DNA of 64,000 bases from DATEDA01 sp963789885 (GTDB lineage: Bacteria > Pseudomonadota > Gammaproteobacteria > Burkholderiales > SG8-39): the NCBI GenBank assembly GCA_963789885.1, contig CAWBNB010000048.1, forward strand, positions 61,569 to 125,568, in the 5' to 3' direction. This document shows positions 63,971-64,000 of the stretch, piece after piece. The position numbers and the translations under genes were made by a program. Numbering within the stretch: position 1 is the first letter of the stretch; every line of letters starts with the position of its first letter. Below the pieces are notes generated by a model, which was given only the letters and a program-made list of their open reading frames with translations, ran no database searches and was not told the origin of the DNA.

Positions 63971-63995
63971 AACCCCGCCCGCGTGGCGGGGTTTT
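63971..63995 (+). terminator. Intrinsic terminator of PEP-CTERM gene
   Basis: Perfect 9-bp stem AACCCCGCC/GGCGGGGTT, loop CGCGT, followed by TT. It resembles the AACCCCGC/GCGGGGTT terminator at 45282, the common form in this genome. Confidence 0.85.
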
Positions 63996-64000
63996 CGTTG

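Overview
The window is a high-G+C chromosomal segment from a betaproteobacterium, probably an uncultured Burkholderiales or Nitrosomonadales-type lineage. The evidence is gene order and family membership seen in the sequence: an ilvB-ilvH-ilvC-psd-pssA-leuA cluster, a sigma factor-DUF3619-DUF3106-RDD cluster, PhaM, a CNP1-like protein, a histone H1-like Lys/Ala-rich protein, PilS/PilR and a PEP-CTERM protein. Almost everything up to about 58.8 kb is dense core genome. From there to the end the window is accessory DNA.

Layout. 0-10.5 kb: MFS exporter (cut by the window edge), valS, holC, pepA, divergent lptF-lptG, then a minus-strand regulatory cluster (RDD, DUF3106, DUF3619, sigma factor with an apparent CTG start). 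10.7-17.3 kb: branched-chain amino acid and phosphatidylethanolamine genes; leuA is preceded by a short Leu-rich leader peptide not annotated by length-limited gene callers. 17.3-24.2 kb: HugZ-like protein, WrbA, YihY, two large paralogous minus-strand proteins with a PilZ-like C-terminal motif, pyrF. 24.2-33.8 kb: lytic transglycosylase, proS, rppH (frameshifted), CBS protein, a rubrerythrin / Fe-S / DUF3501 / CNP1-like operon with a clear promoter and a perfect palindrome, then proB (frameshifted), obgE, rpmA, rplU. 33.9-45.3 kb: ispB, tRNA-Pro(CGG), PilS-PilR, ampD, nrdA-nrdB under paired NrdR boxes, histone-like protein, a second lytic transglycosylase. 45.3-58.8 kb: aminotransferase, type I secretion ABC protein and adaptor, lipoprotein, nicotinamidase, maeB, patatin, phaM, FIST protein, quinone oxidoreductase (two compensating frameshifts), an SDR remnant and prolyl aminopeptidase.

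Accessory end (58.9-64 kb): a serine recombinase gene split by an IS630-family element (TA target duplication, recognisable inverted repeats), a 5'-truncated nucleoside-deoxyribosyltransferase/TIR-like domain, a 3'-truncated HEPN-like fragment, a secreted thermonuclease, and a PEP-CTERM protein built from two tandem lamin-tail-like repeats. This looks like the eroded remains of a mobile or defence-type island, not an intact system.

Data-quality note: single-base frameshifts in rppH, proB, the quinone oxidoreductase (two) and the IS transposase are concentrated enough that residual assembly indels are a real possibility. I did not find a convincing complete undescribed system. The best leads are the leucine leader, the palindrome at the rubrerythrin promoter with its Fe-S/DUF3501 partners, the paralogous PilZ-like pair, and the truncated TIR/NDT-like gene.
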